The position numbers and the translations under genes were made by a program. Positions 51,642 to 59,352 of a stretch of 64,000 nt of DNA are shown here, one piece after another (positions within the stretch are counted from its first letter, which is position 1; each line of letters begins with the position of its first letter). Source of the DNA: Streptomyces profundus (GTDB taxonomy: Bacteria; Actinomycetota; Actinomycetes; Streptomycetales; Streptomycetaceae); the NCBI RefSeq assembly GCF_020740535.1, contig NZ_CP082362.1, positions 4,710,501 to 4,774,500 of the forward strand, written 5' to 3'. The notes beneath the pieces were generated by a model that saw only the letters and a program-made list of their open reading frames with translations, was not told the origin of the DNA and searched no databases.

Positions 51642-51838
51642 CGAGACGACTGGCCGCCCGGGACCTCCCGGTGCGATGGCGGAGCCGGTTGCGTCTTCGG
51701 TGTGACATAAACCTGTGCTGAAAGGTTTTCCCAAATTCGCCGTCGCTGAAGTGGGCTAATCGGCCCTGATTGAACCTGACTTGTCAGGCATCATGGCCAC
51801 ACAGCAGGGTGTTCGGGTACCGCAGGGGGTCGGGTTAG

Positions 51839-52354
51839 GTGAATTGGCGGGCGGCGCTTTCCATGGCGTTCGTGGCCGGCTTGGTGGCGTGCGGGAGTTC
51901 GACAGATTCCGGCCAAGCTGAGCAGGTCGATCCGGAGCCTCCTTCGCCCTCCGTGACGCCTTTGGAAGAGGATGAGGCCGTTGTGGCCTATACAGCGATG
52001 TGGGAGGACGCGGTCGTGGCCTCGCGAACCTCGGACGTCGATCATCCCAGGTTGGATGACCACGCTGCGGACAATGGGTTGATGCTTCTCGAATTCATTA
52101 TCTCCTGGAACGCGGATAATGGGCATGTCGCCAGAGGGCGCCCCTCGCATGAGGTGTCGGTGGTCGAATCCTCGGCCGAAAAGCGGGTGTTGCAGGATTG
52201 CCTCGACGAAACCGAGTGGCTTCTCTACACCCCTGAGGGAGATCCTGTGGATGACCTTCCAGGGAACCGGCGGACGGCTCACGCCACGGTCGAGCTGCGC
52301 GAGAGCCGCTGGCTGGTCACCGACCTGTACCTGGAAGAACCGGGAACATGTTGA
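51839..52354 (+). CDS. Putative lipoprotein
   Basis: Predicted 171-residue secreted protein. A short basic N-terminus, the hydrophobic segment ALSMAFVAGLVAC and a lipobox LVAC at about residues 15-18 indicate lipid attachment. The mature part starts Ser/Thr/Glu-rich (GSSTDSGQAEQVDPEPP) and then forms an NTF2-like or DUF-type region of unknown fold. GTG 51839 is the start. The next gene's ATG overlaps its end. It heads the secreted-protein part of the pilus cluster. Confidence 0.72.
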   Translation: MNWRAALSMAFVAGLVACGSSTDSGQAEQVDPEPPSPSVTPLEEDEAVVAYTAMWEDAVVASRTSDVDHPRLDDHAADNGLMLLEFIISWNADNGHVARGRPSHEVSVVESSAEKRVLQDCLDETEWLLYTPEGDPVDDLPGNRRTAHATVELRESRWLVTDLYLEEPGTC

Positions 52355-53220
52355 GACGCCGCAGGCACGCTCTGCTTTTTTCCACAGCTGTCACCTGTCT
52401 GTTGCTTGACTCAGCGCCGCCTGCTTTTGCCAGTGGCGCCGTTCCGTCGCATGGCGACGTGTCCTGCGAGGGCGGACGTTGCCGCCTGACCGCTTCCACG
52501 GGGGAGCAGTTTTCGGCGGCTCAGGACGCTGACCGCTCACCTGGCGGGGCTGAAGCAGCCGCGAAGCCACGTTCTTCCGAGCTTGAGCGCAAGGAAAGCC
52601 GTCGACCCGACTGGGAACGTCCGCAGCCATGCCCGACGAACCTCTCCGGGCCGAGTGTCACCTCCGGCCTCTGCTTCGTGAAAGCCCCAACGAGGACCGG
52701 GTCCCAGCGTCAGGAGGGCCCTCTCCCCGAGGCGTCCGAAGTCGGACGGATGGCGGTTGAGCAGTTGGCGTTGCCCTCGCCTGTCATTCACATGAGTCCG
52801 TCTGAGGATGCCTATCAGATGGTTCGGGTGCCGACGTGGTTGTGGGTCGGGTCGGAGGGGTGGGGGCCGGTTGAGGAGACGGCCAGTGTTCCTGGGGTTT
52901 CGGTTACGGCGGTGGCGCGGCCGGTGCGGGTTCGTTGGTCGATGGGGGACGGGGGCGACGTCGTGTGCTCCGGGCCTGGGACGCCGTTTTCGGCGGACTT
53001 CTCGCCGGGGGATGAGTCGCCGGATTGTGGATACACCTATACGCGTTCGTCGCTGGCGGAGCCCGGTGGCGTCTTTACGGTGTCTGCGGAGTTGGAGTGG
53101 GATGTCGTCTGGGAGGGCGCGGGTGAGTCCGGGAGGGTTCCCGGACTGCGCACCAAGCGGGAGGTCCCGGTGACGGTGGACGAGATACAGGCTCTGGTGG
53201 TGGATCAGCCCAGCCGGTGA
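52348..53220 (+). CDS. Secreted hypothetical protein of the Tad cluster
   Basis: Predicted 290-residue protein with a Sec signal peptide (RRRRHALLFSTAVTCLLL, likely cleaved near AFASGA, about residue 29). A charged linker and a beta-rich C-terminal domain with cysteines follow. IHMSPSEDAYQMVRVPTWLW and LEWDVVWEG resemble a family usually found next to Streptomyces Tad genes, often labelled ATP/GTP-binding without evidence. No nucleotide motif is seen. It may be an exported pilus accessory. Confidence 0.65.
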   Translation: MLRRRRHALLFSTAVTCLLLDSAPPAFASGAVPSHGDVSCEGGRCRLTASTGEQFSAAQDADRSPGGAEAAAKPRSSELERKESRRPDWERPQPCPTNLSGPSVTSGLCFVKAPTRTGSQRQEGPLPEASEVGRMAVEQLALPSPVIHMSPSEDAYQMVRVPTWLWVGSEGWGPVEETASVPGVSVTAVARPVRVRWSMGDGGDVVCSGPGTPFSADFSPGDESPDCGYTYTRSSLAEPGGVFTVSAELEWDVVWEGAGESGRVPGLRTKREVPVTVDEIQALVVDQPSR

Positions 53221-53271
53221 GTCCGGGCGTTCGGCGACCCGTTTCTTGTTCTTTTTCCTCTGTGGAGTGGT

Positions 53272-53943
53272 GTGTTGAGTTCCTCCTTGTCTTCTGCGGC
53301 CACGTCGGCGCGGCCGGCGGTGTCTGCCCGGGGTGTGGCGGTGCCCGGGGTGGTGCGTCGGCGGCCCGGTTGGGTGTGGGGTGGGGCCTCGGTGTGTGTG
53401 GCGTCGGCGGTGGGGTTCGCGGCGTTGGTGGGGGAGGCCGGGGATCGGCGGGCGGTGTTGGCGGTGACGGGTGATCTGCCGGCCGGTCATGTGATCGCGC
53501 CCGGGGATCTGCGTGAGGTGCGAGTGGCGGCGGATGGTGGGGTCGTGGCCGCGAGTGAGTTGCGGACGGTGGTGGGGCAGTTGGCTGCCGTGCCGTTGAC
53601 GAGGGGTTCGTTGCTGGCGCCGGGGCAGGTGGCGGGCGAGGCCGCGTATCCGCCGGAGGGGTTCTCCGAGGTGGCGTTCGCGGTGGCGGCCGGTGATGCG
53701 CCGAGGGTGGAGCGGGGGCAGCGGGTTGCGGTGTTTCCCGGGCGGCAGGCGGGAGAGGACGGTGCGGTGCCGGGGGGTGTGGTGGGCACGGTGAGCGAGG
53801 TGGCGGAGGTGGGGTCCTTGACTGGGATGCGGTTGACGTTGTTGGTGGAGTCGGCGGCGGCTGAGCGTGCGGCCGTGCTGAGCCATCCCCGGGTGGCGGT
53901 GCTCTCCTCGCAGGACGGCTCGGGGGATGGGGACGAACGGTGA
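53272..53943 (+). CDS. SAF-domain protein (CpaB/RcpC-like)
   Basis: Predicted 223-residue membrane protein. A single transmembrane helix (WVWGGASVCVASAVGFAALV, about 33-52) is followed by an SAF domain (VTGDLPAGHVIAPGDLRE, then VPLTRGSLLAPGQV). CpaB/RcpC proteins have this layout in Tad pilus systems. GTG 53272 has GGAG about five bases upstream. It overlaps the CpaE-like gene (GTGA). Confidence 0.78.
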   Translation: MLSSSLSSAATSARPAVSARGVAVPGVVRRRPGWVWGGASVCVASAVGFAALVGEAGDRRAVLAVTGDLPAGHVIAPGDLREVRVAADGGVVAASELRTVVGQLAAVPLTRGSLLAPGQVAGEAAYPPEGFSEVAFAVAAGDAPRVERGQRVAVFPGRQAGEDGAVPGGVVGTVSEVAEVGSLTGMRLTLLVESAAAERAAVLSHPRVAVLSSQDGSGDGDER

Positions 53944-54710
53944 GGCGTCTGATCGCATGCGCCTCCGTGAAGGGTTCGCCGGGGGTGACGACGACGGCTG
54001 TGGCGCTGGCCGGGGCGTGGCCGGTGGATCTCGACGGTGGGGTGCGTCCGGCGGTGGTCGAGGCCGATCAGGCCGGTGGTGACCTGGCCGCTCGGCATGG
54101 AGTCCCGCACAGTCCCGGGCTGTTGGACGTTGCGGCTGCGGCCCGGAGGGCGCAGCCCGGTTCGTTGTTGGGGGCGGCTTCGAATCTCCCGATCGGGGTG
54201 CGGGCGGTGCTGGCTCCTGCGGGTGCCGGCCAGTGCCGGGAGGCTGTGCGCCTGTTGGAGGAAGATCGGGGGCGGACGCTGCGTGGTGGCCCGGAGGATC
54301 GCGGTTCGGTGGTGGTCGATGTGGGGCGCGTCGAGTCGTTGACGTCGGGGCTGGTGGCGCTGGCGGATGCGGTGGTCCTGGTGTGCCGGGCGGGCGTTGA
54401 CTCGTTGGCTCATGTGCTCGCCTTTCGGGAGGCCCAGCCGGCTTGGGATCAGCGTCGGGTCGTGCTGGCCGTGGTGGGGCCGTGCCCCTATCGGGTTGCT
54501 GAGGTCGGGGCGGCTGTGGGGGTGGAGCGGGTGGTCGTGTTGCCGTGGGCGCCGCGTTCGGCGGCGGTGTTGTCGGGCGCGGCCGTGCCGCGTCGGCTGC
54601 GCGGGTCCGGGTGGCGGCCCTCGGCGCTCGCCTCGGCGGCGGCGCGGCTGGCCGAGCTGTTGGCCGAGTCCGGTATCCGGCGCGAGGATCTGGTGGGGAG
54701 CGGGCGGTGA
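53940..54710 (+). CDS. CpaE/MinD-like protein with degenerate P-loop
   Basis: Predicted 256-residue ParA/MinD-fold protein, the localisation component (CpaE/TadZ) of a Tad system. The N-terminal motif reads ASVKGSPGVTTTAVALAG: the deviant Walker A KGG-x-GKT has Val in place of the second Lys. So ATP hydrolysis is unlikely, as in several TadZ proteins. VVEADQAGGDLA resembles the Asp strand. It overlaps SAF and cpaF genes by four bases. Confidence 0.8.
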   Translation: MRRLIACASVKGSPGVTTTAVALAGAWPVDLDGGVRPAVVEADQAGGDLAARHGVPHSPGLLDVAAAARRAQPGSLLGAASNLPIGVRAVLAPAGAGQCREAVRLLEEDRGRTLRGGPEDRGSVVVDVGRVESLTSGLVALADAVVLVCRAGVDSLAHVLAFREAQPAWDQRRVVLAVVGPCPYRVAEVGAAVGVERVVVLPWAPRSAAVLSGAAVPRRLRGSGWRPSALASAAARLAELLAESGIRREDLVGSGR

Positions 54711-56062
54711 GGGGCACGGGCGGGCCTTCGGAGTTGCTGCTGCCGGGGCAGTTGGCGCCTCCTTCGACCCTGGCGGAGGCGATCACGGAGAGCGTTCTGC
54801 AACGGTTGGCGCAGTACGCGCACGCGAGGGAGTCGGCTGGCCTGCCGCAGGAGAGTGGTGAGGAGCATCGGGCGACGGCAGCTCGGCTGGTCGCCGACGA
54901 GTTGCAGCGTCATGCCCGCGCCGAGCTGGCCGCCGGGCGCCCCTCGCCGAGCCCTCAGGCCGAAACGGCCGCCGCCGAGAGCGTCCTGGACGCGGTGTTG
55001 GGCGCGGGCATGTTGGAGCGTCTGCTGGCCGATCCCGAGGTGGAGAACATCACCGTCAACGGCGCCGACCGGGTCTGGCTGCGTTTGGCCGACGGGACGA
55101 AGCGTCGTGGGCCGGCGGTGGCGCGGTCGGACGAGGAGCTGGTCGAGCTGGTGCGCCTGTTGGCGGCGCGGGCCGGCGAGGACGAACGCCGCTTCGACCG
55201 GGGCGTTCCCAGCGTCAATGTGCAACTGGCGGACGGGTCACGGCTCTTCGCGGCGATGGCGGTGACGCGGCGGGTTTCCCTGTCGATCCGTAAACACCGC
55301 TTCACCCGGGTCACCCTGGCGGACCTGGTCCGGCTGGGCATGTGCGATCAGACGGTGGCGGATGTTCTGGCGGCGATGGTGCGGGCGCGGAAGAACATCG
55401 TCGTCGCGGGCGGCACCAACGTCGGCAAGACGACGTTCCTGCGGGCGCTGGCCTCACAGATCCCGCCCGAGGAGCGGCTGGTGACCATCGAGGACACCTT
55501 CGAACTGCGGCTGGACGCCGACAGCCGCGCGCATCCGGATGTGGTGGCGATGCAGGCACGGGCGGCCAATATCGAGGGACAGGGGGCGATCGACCAGGCG
55601 GAACTCGTGCGCTGGGCCCTGCGGATGTCCCCCGACCGCGTGATCGTCGGCGAGATCCGCGGGTCGGAGGTGGTGCCGATGTGCAACGCCATGAGTCAGG
55701 GCAACGACGGGTCGCTGTCGACCATCCACTCCTCGACCTCGCGCGGGGTCTTCACCAAGTTGGCCGCCTACGCGGCGCAGTCCCCCGAGCGGTTGTCGGC
55801 GGAGGCGACGAATCTGCTGGTCGCCTCGGCGGTGCACTTCGTCGTGCACCTGGGGTGGGACGCGGCTCGGCGGCGGGCCGTCACGTCCATTCGGGAGGTG
55901 TTGGACGCGGACGGCACCCAGGTCGTCTCTAACGAGGTCTTCGCGCCGGGGCCCGATGGTCGCGCCGTCCTGTCCGCGCCCCTGCGGCCGGAGACCATGC
56001 GCGAGTTGAACGACGCAGGTTTGCCGTTGGATGCCCTCAGCAGTGGATGGGGGTTGTCGTGA
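54707..56062 (+). CDS. cpaF: CpaF/TadA secretion ATPase
   Basis: Predicted 451-residue type II/IV secretion ATPase that powers Tad pilus assembly. Walker A is AGGTNVGKTTFLRAL (about residue 235), the Asp box RLVTIEDTFELRL, Walker B RVIVGEIRGSE, and the His box LSTIHSSTSRGVFTKLA. The N-terminal all-alpha domain precedes it. GTG 54707 overlaps the CpaE-like stop. Length and motifs are typical and no key residue seems missing. It acts at the inner face of the membrane with TadB and TadC. Confidence 0.95.
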   Translation: MRGTGGPSELLLPGQLAPPSTLAEAITESVLQRLAQYAHARESAGLPQESGEEHRATAARLVADELQRHARAELAAGRPSPSPQAETAAAESVLDAVLGAGMLERLLADPEVENITVNGADRVWLRLADGTKRRGPAVARSDEELVELVRLLAARAGEDERRFDRGVPSVNVQLADGSRLFAAMAVTRRVSLSIRKHRFTRVTLADLVRLGMCDQTVADVLAAMVRARKNIVVAGGTNVGKTTFLRALASQIPPEERLVTIEDTFELRLDADSRAHPDVVAMQARAANIEGQGAIDQAELVRWALRMSPDRVIVGEIRGSEVVPMCNAMSQGNDGSLSTIHSSTSRGVFTKLAAYAAQSPERLSAEATNLLVASAVHFVVHLGWDAARRRAVTSIREVLDADGTQVVSNEVFAPGPDGRAVLSAPLRPETMRELNDAGLPLDALSSGWGLS

Positions 56063-56958
56063 CGGTGCACGACGTTCTCGTACCGCTGGCCGTCGGGTTG
56101 GGCGCGGCGGCGGGGGCCGGCCTGATGCTGGCCGTGGCCGGTCTTCGGCGTACGGCTGCCCGGCCCAGTGCGCGGCGGTCGGTCTGGGGCCGGTGGCGAG
56201 CCTTGTTGAAGCCGCGTCTCTTCGTCGCGTTGGCCGCCGGTCTCCTGGTGGTGGCGGTGACGCGGTGGCCGGTGGCGGGGGTGCTGGTTGTCGTCGGTGT
56301 GGTCGCTCTGCCGCAGTTGCTGGGGCCGGATCGGCGGGGTGCTCGGCGGATCGAGCGGATGGAGGCCATCGCCACCTGGACGGAGATGCTCCGGGACACG
56401 CTCTCGGCCGCCGCCGGGCTGGGGCAGGCCCTGTTGGCCACCGCTCCTCTCGCGCCGGGCCCGGTGCGGAACGAAGTGGCGGCCTTGGCCGAGCGCATTC
56501 GCGCGGGACAGCCGCTGCCCGAGGCACTGGAACGGTTCGCGGTCGAGATGGACGACCCGGCGGCGGACACCGTGGTGACCGTGCTGCGGGTCGCCTCGCA
56601 CCGGCAGGCCGCGCAACTGGGCCCGCTGCTCGGTTCCCTGGCCGAGGCCGTGCGCGACCAGGTCGCCATGCGGCAACGCGTCGGGGCTGGGCGCACCAGC
56701 ACCCGCACCTCCATCCGCGTCTGCTGCGGCACGACGTTGACCCTGGCGGCGGGGCTGATGGTCTTCAACCAGCCCTATCTGGAGCCCTTCGGTACACCGC
56801 TCGGCCAGTTGGCGTTGGCCCTGGCAGGAGGGTTGTTCGCGGCCTCGTTCGCGTGGTTGCACTCCATCGCGCGCGTCGCAGAGCCGCCACGTCTGCTGTC
56901 CCGCGATACCGATGGCGTTCCGGTGATGCCGGCGCCGCGCTCGGCGGTGAGCCGATGA
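56059..56958 (+). CDS. tadB: TadB-like pilus assembly membrane protein
   Basis: Predicted 299-residue type II secretion F-domain protein. The cytosolic T2SSF region has GLGQALLATAPLAPGPV then VEMDDPAADTVVTVLRVASH, flanked by pairs of transmembrane helices (about 1-25, 55-80, 215-255). It sits between cpaF and tadC as in other actinobacterial clusters. GTG 56059 overlaps the cpaF stop; ATG 56047 is an alternative start inside cpaF. Confidence 0.9.
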   Translation: MTVHDVLVPLAVGLGAAAGAGLMLAVAGLRRTAARPSARRSVWGRWRALLKPRLFVALAAGLLVVAVTRWPVAGVLVVVGVVALPQLLGPDRRGARRIERMEAIATWTEMLRDTLSAAAGLGQALLATAPLAPGPVRNEVAALAERIRAGQPLPEALERFAVEMDDPAADTVVTVLRVASHRQAAQLGPLLGSLAEAVRDQVAMRQRVGAGRTSTRTSIRVCCGTTLTLAAGLMVFNQPYLEPFGTPLGQLALALAGGLFAASFAWLHSIARVAEPPRLLSRDTDGVPVMPAPRSAVSR

Positions 56959-57848
56959 TCCCGATCCTGTTGGGCGCGTTCTTCGGCGCCGGTCTCGCCG
57001 TCCTCGCCTACGGCCTTCGCCCGCCCCGCCCGCATCTGTCGACCGCGCTGGCACGCCTGAGCCGGCCCGCCGCCCCGACCGACGAACACGAAGAGCCTCG
57101 ATCTGGCCGGCCGTTGGAACGGTGTGGTCGCGGGCTGGTACCGCTGCTGCGAACGACCGGCCTGCCGTCCTCGGTGCTCCGACGCGACCTGGTGGTGGCC
57201 GAGCGCGGCGTCGAGACGTTCCTCGCCACCAAGGCCGCTGCGGCCGGGATCGGGCTCCTTCTCCCCTGGCTGGCCTGCGCCCTCTTGACCGTGGGTGTCG
57301 GCTGGACGGGTTGGTGGATGCCGACATCCGCCAGCCTGTTGCTGGCCGTCGCGTTCTTCTTCCTCCCCGACGGTGAGGTACGCGGGCTCGCGCGCCGACG
57401 CCGGGAGGAACTGCGGCACACGCTCTCCGTGGTGCTGGACCTGACGGTCATCTCCCTGGCTGGCGGCGCGGGCATTCACCAGGCGCTCCACGATGCCACC
57501 AACGCCTGCCAGGGCTGGGCCGCAGGCCAGATGCGGCGGGCACTGGCCGCCGCCCAGGTCACCCGCACCAATCCCTGGCAGCATCTCGGGGACCTCGGCC
57601 GGCGCACCGGCGTCAGCGAACTGGAGGAGCTGGCCGGCACGGTGATGCTCGCCGGCACGGAGGGCGCGAAGGTCCGCGCTTCTCTCCAGGCGAAGGCCCA
57701 GGCGATGCGTCGACGTCAGCTCACCCAGGCGGAGGGCGCGGCCCAGGCGGCCACCGAACGCATGGCGTTCCCCGTCCTGCTCCAGTTCCTCGGGTTCCTC
57801 ACCTTCATCGGGACCCCGGCCCTCTCCCACGTTCTGTCCGGTCTGTAG
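56955..57848 (+). CDS. tadC: TadC-like pilus assembly membrane protein
   Basis: Predicted 297-residue T2SSF-domain protein. DLTVISLAGGAGIHQALHDA, ELAGTVMLAGTEGAKV and MAFPVLLQFLGFLTFIGTPA are typical of TadC. It has about four membrane helices. ATG 56955 overlaps the tadB stop (ATGA). Together TadB and TadC form the membrane platform on which CpaF acts. Confidence 0.9.
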   Translation: MIPILLGAFFGAGLAVLAYGLRPPRPHLSTALARLSRPAAPTDEHEEPRSGRPLERCGRGLVPLLRTTGLPSSVLRRDLVVAERGVETFLATKAAAAGIGLLLPWLACALLTVGVGWTGWWMPTSASLLLAVAFFFLPDGEVRGLARRRREELRHTLSVVLDLTVISLAGGAGIHQALHDATNACQGWAAGQMRRALAAAQVTRTNPWQHLGDLGRRTGVSELEELAGTVMLAGTEGAKVRASLQAKAQAMRRRQLTQAEGAAQAATERMAFPVLLQFLGFLTFIGTPALSHVLSGL

Positions 57849-57889
57849 GACCCAAGCCCTCCACGTTCGTTCCATCGGAAAGCACCACC

Positions 57890-58111
57890 ATGCTCCTGCT
57901 GCTCAAGCGCCTCCCCGTCCGCGTTCGCCGTCACCTGCGGACGGTCCGCCGACGCCTGTCCACCGACGGTGGATACGCCACCGAGGCCGTGATCATCACC
58001 GCTGTCCTGGCCGTCCTGGGCCTGGCGGCGGGCGGCATCATCGCCACCAAGGTCATCGACCGGGCCAAGGGCATGGACCTGGAGGCGGAGGTCGAGATGG
58101 TCGGTGAGTAG
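57890..58111 (+). CDS. Flp pilin-like small membrane protein
   Basis: Predicted 73-residue protein. A basic N-terminal half is followed by GGYATEAVIITAVLAVLGLA, one hydrophobic helix. The G-Y-x-T-E pattern resembles the prepilin cleavage and Glu+5 position of Flp pilins, so cleavage before Tyr or after Gly is plausible. Position after tadC and before two TadE-like genes fits a major pilin. No prepilin peptidase is in the window. Confidence 0.72.
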   Translation: MLLLLKRLPVRVRRHLRTVRRRLSTDGGYATEAVIITAVLAVLGLAAGGIIATKVIDRAKGMDLEAEVEMVGE

Positions 58112-58493
58112 CCGCCGAGACCGCGGTGCCGTCTCCGCGCAGCTGGTCGTCCTGACCCCGGTCCTGATGCTGTTGCTGCTGGTGGCCGTCCAGTTCGCCC
58201 TGGCCTGGCACGCCCAGCACATCGCGCAACTCGCGGCCTCCCAGGGCCTGGCCGACGCCCGGGCGGCGGACGGGGACGAGTCGGCGGGAAGCGACGCGGC
58301 CCAGGCCGCCATCGACAACACGGCCGGGCGGGTTCTGCGCCAGGCGCGCGTCCATACCTCGCGCACCGAGTCGGCCGCCTCCGTCCGCGTCGACGGCCAG
58401 GTCCTCCCGCTCATCCCCGGGCTCAACCTCACCGTCAGCGGGCGCGCGGAGGGGCCGGTCGAGCGGTTCACCACCCCGGAGGGCGCCCCGTGA
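58104..58493 (+). CDS. tadE: TadE-like pseudopilin 1
   Basis: Predicted 129-residue protein. DRGAVSAQLVVLTPVLMLLL and the rest of one N-terminal helix match the TadE family (G-x-x-x-x-E/Q-x-x-x-x-x-P). The mature domain is short and beta-rich. It overlaps the pilin gene by eight bases and the next TadE by four. TadE-like pseudopilins act as minor pilus components. Confidence 0.85.
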   Translation: MSSRRDRGAVSAQLVVLTPVLMLLLLVAVQFALAWHAQHIAQLAASQGLADARAADGDESAGSDAAQAAIDNTAGRVLRQARVHTSRTESAASVRVDGQVLPLIPGLNLTVSGRAEGPVERFTTPEGAP

Positions 58494-58891
58494 ACCGTCG
58501 AAAGGACGATGGCTCGGCCTCGCTCGAACTGGTCCTGCTCACACCCGTGTTGATTCTGCTGACCATGCTGGTCGTGGGTCTGGGCCGGGTCGCCGACGCC
58601 CGCATCCGGGTGGAGGACGCCGCCCACCACGCCGCCCGCGCGGCCTCCCTCGCCTATGACACCGAGCGCGCGCAGCGCGCCGCGCATCAGGCCGCCGGCG
58701 CGGCCCTCGCCGGCTGCGCCCAGCACTCCGTGAACCTCGATCACGACGGCCTGCTCCCCGGCAGCACCGTGACGGCGACCGTCTCCTGCCGAAGCGACCT
58801 CACCGACCTCGTCGGCACCGGCCTGCCAGGGGCCCTCACCCTGACGGCCACCAGCACCTCGCCCGTCGACACCTACCGGAGCACCGAATGA
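58490..58891 (+). CDS. tadE: TadE-like pseudopilin 2
   Basis: Predicted 133-residue TadE-family protein. The N-terminal DGSASLELVLLTPVLILLTM carries the conserved Glu and Pro of pseudopilins, and the following helix reads RVEDAAHHAARAAS. Two cysteines (CAQH and CRSD) may form a disulfide outside the cell. GTG 58490 overlaps the previous stop, and it overlaps the following gene (ATGA). Confidence 0.85.
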   Translation: MNRRKDDGSASLELVLLTPVLILLTMLVVGLGRVADARIRVEDAAHHAARAASLAYDTERAQRAAHQAAGAALAGCAQHSVNLDHDGLLPGSTVTATVSCRSDLTDLVGTGLPGALTLTATSTSPVDTYRSTE

Positions 58892-59352
58892 CGTCAGTCA
58901 GCAGCAGACTGCGGCAGAGGCGACGGGCGGCAGCCGGCGACGAAGGGCAGATCACCGGGTTCGTCGTGGGGATCTTCGCCGGACTCTGGCTGGTGGCCGG
59001 CATCGTCATCGACGGCGGCATGGCCCTGGCGGCCAAGACGAACGCGCTGAACACCGCCCAGGAAGCGGCCCGCAGCGCGGCTCAGCAGCTTGACATCACG
59101 GCCCTTCGCGCCGAGGCCGACACCCGGCTCGACGAGGAGCGCGCCCAAGCCGCCGCACTGGACTACGTAGCCGCCACCGGGGGAGAGGCCACCGTCCGGG
59201 TGGCGGGCGACCGCGTCACCGTCAGCGTCACCCGTCAACAACCCACGCAGATCCTGCGACTGGTCGGGCTCCACCAGCTGGCCGTCAGCGGCGAGGCGGT
59301 CGCCAGCGCAGAACGCGGAACCGCTCGCACGACGCCGGAGGAAGACCGTTGA
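58888..59352 (+). CDS. TadG-like pilus-assembly protein
   Basis: Predicted 154-residue membrane protein. DEGQITGFVVGIFAGLWLVA is an N-terminal membrane helix like that of TadG/putative Flp pilus-assembly proteins, then KTNALNTAQEAARSAAQQ, the repetitive helix typical of the family. A beta segment VRVAGDRVTVSVTR ends it. It overlaps the LysM-BTAD gene by four bases (TTGA). Confidence 0.8.
   Translation: MTSVSSRLRQRRRAAAGDEGQITGFVVGIFAGLWLVAGIVIDGGMALAAKTNALNTAQEAARSAAQQLDITALRAEADTRLDEERAQAAALDYVAATGGEATVRVAGDRVTVSVTRQQPTQILRLVGLHQLAVSGEAVASAERGTARTTPEEDR

Noticed and set aside
52537..54786. A 749-residue minus-strand protein across the Tad genes
   Set aside because: Arg/Pro-rich shadow of well-supported plus-strand genes.
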